Below, one piece after another: positions 5,915-8,203 of a stretch of 8,203 bases of DNA. The position numbers and the translations under genes were made by a program. Each line of letters opens with the position of its first letter. Position 1 is the first letter of the stretch. This DNA is from Myxococcales bacterium (lineage in GTDB: Bacteria > Myxococcota_A > UBA9160 > SMWR01), in the NCBI GenBank assembly GCA_022572485.1, contig JACZVU010000119.1:1-8203 (forward strand), given 5' to 3'. A model generated the notes under the pieces. That model ran no database searches, was not told the origin of the DNA, and saw only the letters and a program-made list of their open reading frames with translations.

Positions 5915-7507
5915 ATGGCTCGCGTGATCGGTGCTTCTCTACTCGGGGTCGACGGTATCGCGGTCGAAGTCGAAGTTCGCCTGAGTTCGCAGCTGCCGCG
6001 TATCGACATCGTGGGGCTTCCCGAAGCGGCTGTGCGAGAAAGCGCCGCCCGCGTCCGGGCCGCGATCGCGAGCGTTGGCCAGCGATTTCCCGATCGCAGA
6101 ATCACCGTCAACCTCGCACCCGCAAGCCTGCGCAAAGGCGACGCAGGGTTGGATCTCCCAATCGCGGTCGGAATCCTCGCGGCGGCAGGAGCGCTGGATC
6201 CGGAGCGCCTGTGCGCACTCGGCCTGTTGGGTGAACTCGCGCTCGACGGTCGTCTTCGGCCCGTGAAGGGCACGCTCGCGCTCACCCTCGCGATCCGCGA
6301 TGCCGGGTCTCGACGCGTGATCGTTCCCGTCGAAAATGGGCCGGAGGCCGCGCTCACTCCGGGCGTCCAAGTGTTCGAAGCCCCCGACCTCGGCGCCGTA
6401 TTGCGCCACCTCGTCGAGGATGCACCCCTCCCCAGAGCCGAGGTCGCGATTCTGGAACCGTTGCATCGCCGTATTCCCGACCTCTCGGACGTCCACGGCC
6501 AAGAGCGAGCCAAGCGCGCAATGGAAGTCGCGGCAGCTGGCGGCCACTCGATTTTTCTCTGGGGCTCTCCGGGCTCCGGCAAGACCATGCTGGCCCAGAG
6601 GCTGCCGGGCTTTCTGCCCGCGATGGAGTTCGCGGAGGCCGTCGAAGTCACCCGTATCCACAGCGCAGCGGGTCTGCTCAAGAGCGCGGCCCCGATCGCT
6701 GTCGACCGCCCGTTCCGAGCCCCCCATCACACGACCAGCAGAGCTGGGTTGCTGGGTGGAGGAAATCCACCGATGCCCGGTGAAGTGTCGTTGGCCCACC
6801 GCGGCGTGCTCTTCCTCGACGAGCTGGCCGAATTTCAACGGCACACACTCGAGGCGCTGCGCCAGGTCATCGAACAGCACTCGGTGATCATCGCCCGGGC
6901 CAAGACGTCCTGTGTCTTTCCCGCCCATTTCCAGCTCGTCGCCGCATCGAACCCGTGCCCCTGCGGTTGGCGGGGAAGCGGTGTCCGCGACTGCCGCTGC
7001 GACGACGGAGCCACCGCCCGCTACACAAGCCGGATTTCGGGGCCTCTCCTCGATCGAATTGATCTTCACGTCTCCGTCACGCCGGTGACTTGGTCGCAGA
7101 TCGACAAACCCGCGCAGGGCCCGTCCAGCGCGGAACTGCGCGCGCGCGTAAACGCCTGCCGAAAGCTTCAGCAAAACCGGAATAGCGCAGAGGGCTTCCG
7201 CACCAACGCAGAAATCCCAGACGAGGCTCTCGATCGCCTGGTCTGCGCCACGGCAGATGCGCGCCGCTTACTCGGAGCGGCTGTCGAGAGGTTCGGGCTG
7301 TCCGCCCGGGCCGCCCGCCGATTGCTGCGGGTCGCGCGAACGATTGCCGATCTCGCAAAGGAGGAGAAAACGGGACCGCGGGCCCTCGCAGAAGCGCTGA
7401 GCTATCGCGCCACCGAGCTGGGCAGCACGAGCGGAGCGGAGCCCCCAGAAGCCGCAGCCAACCGTTACACGGCGGCGTTGCGGCTGCAGGGGGCGTCTGA
7501 AATTTGA
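5915..7507 (+). CDS. comM: ComM/YifB family AAA+ ATPase (magnesium chelatase-like)
   Basis: ComM is a cytoplasmic AAA+ helicase that promotes branch migration when incoming single-stranded DNA recombines during natural transformation; homologues are also common in bacteria not known to be competent. The 530-residue product shows the three usual parts: an N-terminal S5/Lon-like ChlI domain (about 1-165, including VGLPEAAVRES and KGDAGLDLPIAVGIL), the Mg-chelatase AAA core (about 190-395) and the C-terminal helical domain (about 410-500, with SARAARRLLRVARTIADL). Walker A is GSPGSGKT at 217-224 and Walker B VLFLDE at 298-303. The family Cys cluster has Cys348, 350, 360 and 362, and the sensor-type motif SGPLLDRIDLH starts at 375. 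GGAAG at 5905-5909 supports the ATG at 5915; the frame is open back to 5798, but that extension does not look like ComM. The last ~25 residues exceed the common length of about 505. No competence genes are nearby. Confidence 0.95.
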   Translation: MARVIGASLLGVDGIAVEVEVRLSSQLPRIDIVGLPEAAVRESAARVRAAIASVGQRFPDRRITVNLAPASLRKGDAGLDLPIAVGILAAAGALDPERLCALGLLGELALDGRLRPVKGTLALTLAIRDAGSRRVIVPVENGPEAALTPGVQVFEAPDLGAVLRHLVEDAPLPRAEVAILEPLHRRIPDLSDVHGQERAKRAMEVAAAGGHSIFLWGSPGSGKTMLAQRLPGFLPAMEFAEAVEVTRIHSAAGLLKSAAPIAVDRPFRAPHHTTSRAGLLGGGNPPMPGEVSLAHRGVLFLDELAEFQRHTLEALRQVIEQHSVIIARAKTSCVFPAHFQLVAASNPCPCGWRGSGVRDCRCDDGATARYTSRISGPLLDRIDLHVSVTPVTWSQIDKPAQGPSSAELRARVNACRKLQQNRNSAEGFRTNAEIPDEALDRLVCATADARRLLGAAVERFGLSARAARRLLRVARTIADLAKEEKTGPRALAEALSYRATELGSTSGAEPPEAAANRYTAALRLQGASEI

Positions 7508-7536
7508 CACCAACCGTCTGAGAAATGTCACTTCGC
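7494..7536 (+). repeat. imperfect tandem repeat across the comM stop codon
   Basis: CGTCTGA occurs at 7494-7500 and again 21 bases later at 7515-7521. Each copy is followed by a related stretch (AATTTGACAC and GAAATGTCAC). The repeat covers the last codons and the stop of comM, beyond the usual end of the family. It may be the scar of an insertion that changed the C-terminus. The repeat is short and imperfect. Confidence 0.3.
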
Positions 7537-7544
7537 AGCAAGAA

Positions 7545-7625
7545 AGCGAATCTTCAATTACGCAACTTTCATAACTAACCTATTGTAAATACAACCAATA
7601 CATTGTTTCAATCGACGCTGGCATG
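7545..7625 (+). promoter_or_regulatory. AT-rich intergenic block with nested dyads, probable promoter region of the 67-residue gene
   Basis: Between comM and the next gene the composition falls sharply to mostly A/T while both sides are GC-rich. The block holds TTGTA-AA-TACAA (7583-7594) inside a wider TATTG...CAATA pair (7581-7585 and 7596-7600), a pattern that could be bound by a dimeric regulator. A sigma-70-like reading is possible with TTCATA (7568-7573) and TACAAC (7590-7595), 16 bases apart, but both boxes are poor. The position upstream of the small gene, and the need for a new start after comM, favour a promoter. Confidence 0.4.
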
Positions 7626-7660
7626 GATCCTGCTTCTGCACATGCGTGAAAGGGGCGACG

Positions 7661-7864
7661 ATGCCTGGAACAGGTCTTTCGGTTCCGATCCTCAGCGCGT
7701 TACCGGAGTGTCTCGAAGTGACGCTACTCGAACTCGTTCAGGCGATCTGCGACGAAACGAACGACGACCGCGAGGTCCTCCAGACCGTTCGCCACCTGCT
7801 CAGCTCTGGTCAGGTGCGCCTCTGCGGAAACTTTCGTCACGCCGCCCCGAGCACATTCCGCTAA
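7661..7864 (+). CDS. small protein of unknown function, 67 residues
   Basis: The ATG at 7661 has AAGGGG six bases upstream, better placed than the in-frame GTG at 7646, which would overlap that ribosome-binding sequence. The product is mildly acidic in its first two thirds and looks helical: LEVTLLELVQAICDETNDD, then a second helix REVLQTVRHLLSSG, and then a short strand QVRLCGNFR. Helix-helix-strand with a Gly turn is compatible with a small winged-helix-like fold, but I can name no family with confidence. Codon use is GC-rich at third positions like the neighbours, which supports real coding. It has its own AT-rich upstream region and stands 90 bases before the gene for a very basic protein in the same direction, so the two may be co-transcribed. 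Confidence 0.6.
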   Translation: MPGTGLSVPILSALPECLEVTLLELVQAICDETNDDREVLQTVRHLLSSGQVRLCGNFRHAAPSTFR

Positions 7865-7886
7865 CAAATTCGATGCAGCACCCTTA

Positions 7887-7912
7887 GGTGGCATGCCGAG
7901 GCATTGACCACC
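7887..7912 (+). other. bulged hairpin between the small gene and the basic-protein gene
   Basis: GGTGG (7887-7891) pairs with CCACC (7908-7912), and inside it ATGCC (7893-7897) pairs with GGCAT (7900-7904), leaving a GA turn and small bulges. No T-run follows, so a simple intrinsic terminator is unlikely. It could protect or separate the two reading frames on one mRNA. Confidence 0.35.
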
Positions 7913-7954
7913 AGAAGATCCGAGTGAAACATCCCGCAGCGGGGGGAGCGCGAC

Positions 7955-8203
7955 ATGGCGGACAGCAAGCCCTTGGCTGCCCGGAAGACGGCACAAAAAC
8001 GCTCGCGCGCCAAACGTTCGACACCGCGATCCAAAACGAGCAAGCGCACCACAAAACCGCGTGCCAAGCCCACCAAGCGCGCCGCAGCCCCGAAGAATCC
8101 AACCCGGCAATCCAACTCAGACCTTGCGAAGCCGCCTGCCAGGCCCACCAAGCGCGCCGCAAAGCCGCGCGCCGCAGCCCCGAAGAATCCAACCCGGCAA
8201 TCC
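7955..8203 (+). CDS. very basic Lys/Arg/Ala/Pro-rich protein, N-terminal part (histone H1-like composition), truncated by the window end
   Basis: A strong GGGGGAG sequence ending at 7948 precedes the ATG at 7955 by six bases, and the frame stays open for 83 codons to the window edge. The product starts MADSKPLAARKTAQKRSRAK and is dominated by Lys, Arg, Ala, Pro, Thr and Ser. It has only two acidic residues (Asp3 and Asp56), no Cys and almost no hydrophobic side chains. It contains two related units, KPTKRAA-APKNPTRQS and RPTKRAAKPRAAAPKNPTRQS. Such composition is known from bacterial histone H1-like proteins (Hc1/BpH1 type) and from AlgP/PhaF-like tails, all disordered and DNA- or polyanion-binding. 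Membership of a specific family cannot be claimed. Probable role by inference: nucleoid binding. The C-terminus is not in the window. Confidence 0.65.
   Translation, partial: MADSKPLAARKTAQKRSRAKRSTPRSKTSKRTTKPRAKPTKRAAAPKNPTRQSNSDLAKPPARPTKRAAKPRAAAPKNPTRQS
8079..8203 (+). repeat. exact 35-bp direct repeat inside the basic-protein gene
   Basis: The 35 bases at 8079-8113 occur again, identical, at 8169-8203, exactly 90 bases (30 codons) apart. A second related pair, one base different over 24, is at 8063-8086 and 8138-8161. Conservation at nucleotide level, including third positions, points to recent duplication rather than selection on protein composition alone. The second copy ends at the window edge, so further copies may follow. 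Confidence 0.85.

Noticed and set aside
5284..6234. A 316-codon open frame on the plus strand running into comM
   Set aside because: It overlaps more than 300 bases of comM in another frame and its latter part is Arg/Ser-rich shadow. Only a short part after 5584 is of interest, as the shifted continuation of the orfA remnant.
5939..7174. A 411-codon open frame on the minus strand
   Set aside because: It is antisense to comM, which has Walker A, Walker B and the family Cys cluster. It is a high-GC shadow with no domain I can recognise.
7724..8192. Minus-strand frames with repeated Gly/Leu/Arg/Trp segments opposite the small and basic-protein genes
   Set aside because: Their apparent repeats are the complement of the duplicated basic-protein units. 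The plus frame has a strong ribosome-binding site and coherent composition, while the minus frames have neither.
8063..8203. Possible CRISPR-like array because of exact spaced repeats
   Set aside because: The repeats keep the reading frame, their distance is exactly 30 codons, and the sequence between them encodes the same type of basic chain. Only two copies are seen and no cas gene is present.

Overview
The window is bacterial DNA with five substantial protein genes, two short genes at the right end, a broken transposase gene and several dyad or hairpin elements. GC is high over most of it. No RNA gene or 16S marker is present, so the taxon cannot be fixed. The combination of a PEP-CTERM protein, a membrane-anchored five-haem nitrite reductase, ComM and a Lys/Arg/Ala/Pro-rich basic protein fits an environmental Gram-negative bacterium. 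A deltaproteobacterial or Myxococcota-like lineage is my guess, not something the sequence proves.

Left block (1-2315, + strand): an operon-like run of a fold-type I PLP aminotransferase, a carbamate kinase (19 nt later), and then, overlapping by 1 nt, the first ~29 codons of what looks like a LarA-type (DUF2088, nickel-dependent lactate racemase family) gene. A dyad and a small hairpin lie just before the first gene. This block is visibly less GC-rich: single 60-base lines that I counted gave about 48-53%, against about 60-68% for lines to the right.

Junction and PEP-CTERM block (2316-3017, +): the LarA reading frame runs without a stop into an unrelated sequence ending in a PEP-CTERM sorting tail. 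This is either a real deletion/rearrangement that produced a chimeric ORF, or a misassembly joining two genomes. The composition step at the same place makes it the most suspicious spot in the window.

Middle block (3257-5282, - strand): nrfH then nrfA, a two-gene unit for dissimilatory nitrite reduction to ammonium. NrfH is the four-haem quinol dehydrogenase in the membrane and NrfA is the five-haem catalytic subunit. All NrfA catalytic residues can be found, but the active-site haem is attached through CXXCH rather than the classical CXXCK.

Right block (5283-8203, +): a decayed IS3-type orfA fragment, then comM (YifB family AAA+ ATPase). An AT-rich intergenic stretch follows, then a 67-residue protein of unknown function and the start of a very basic repeat-containing protein that runs off the window end.
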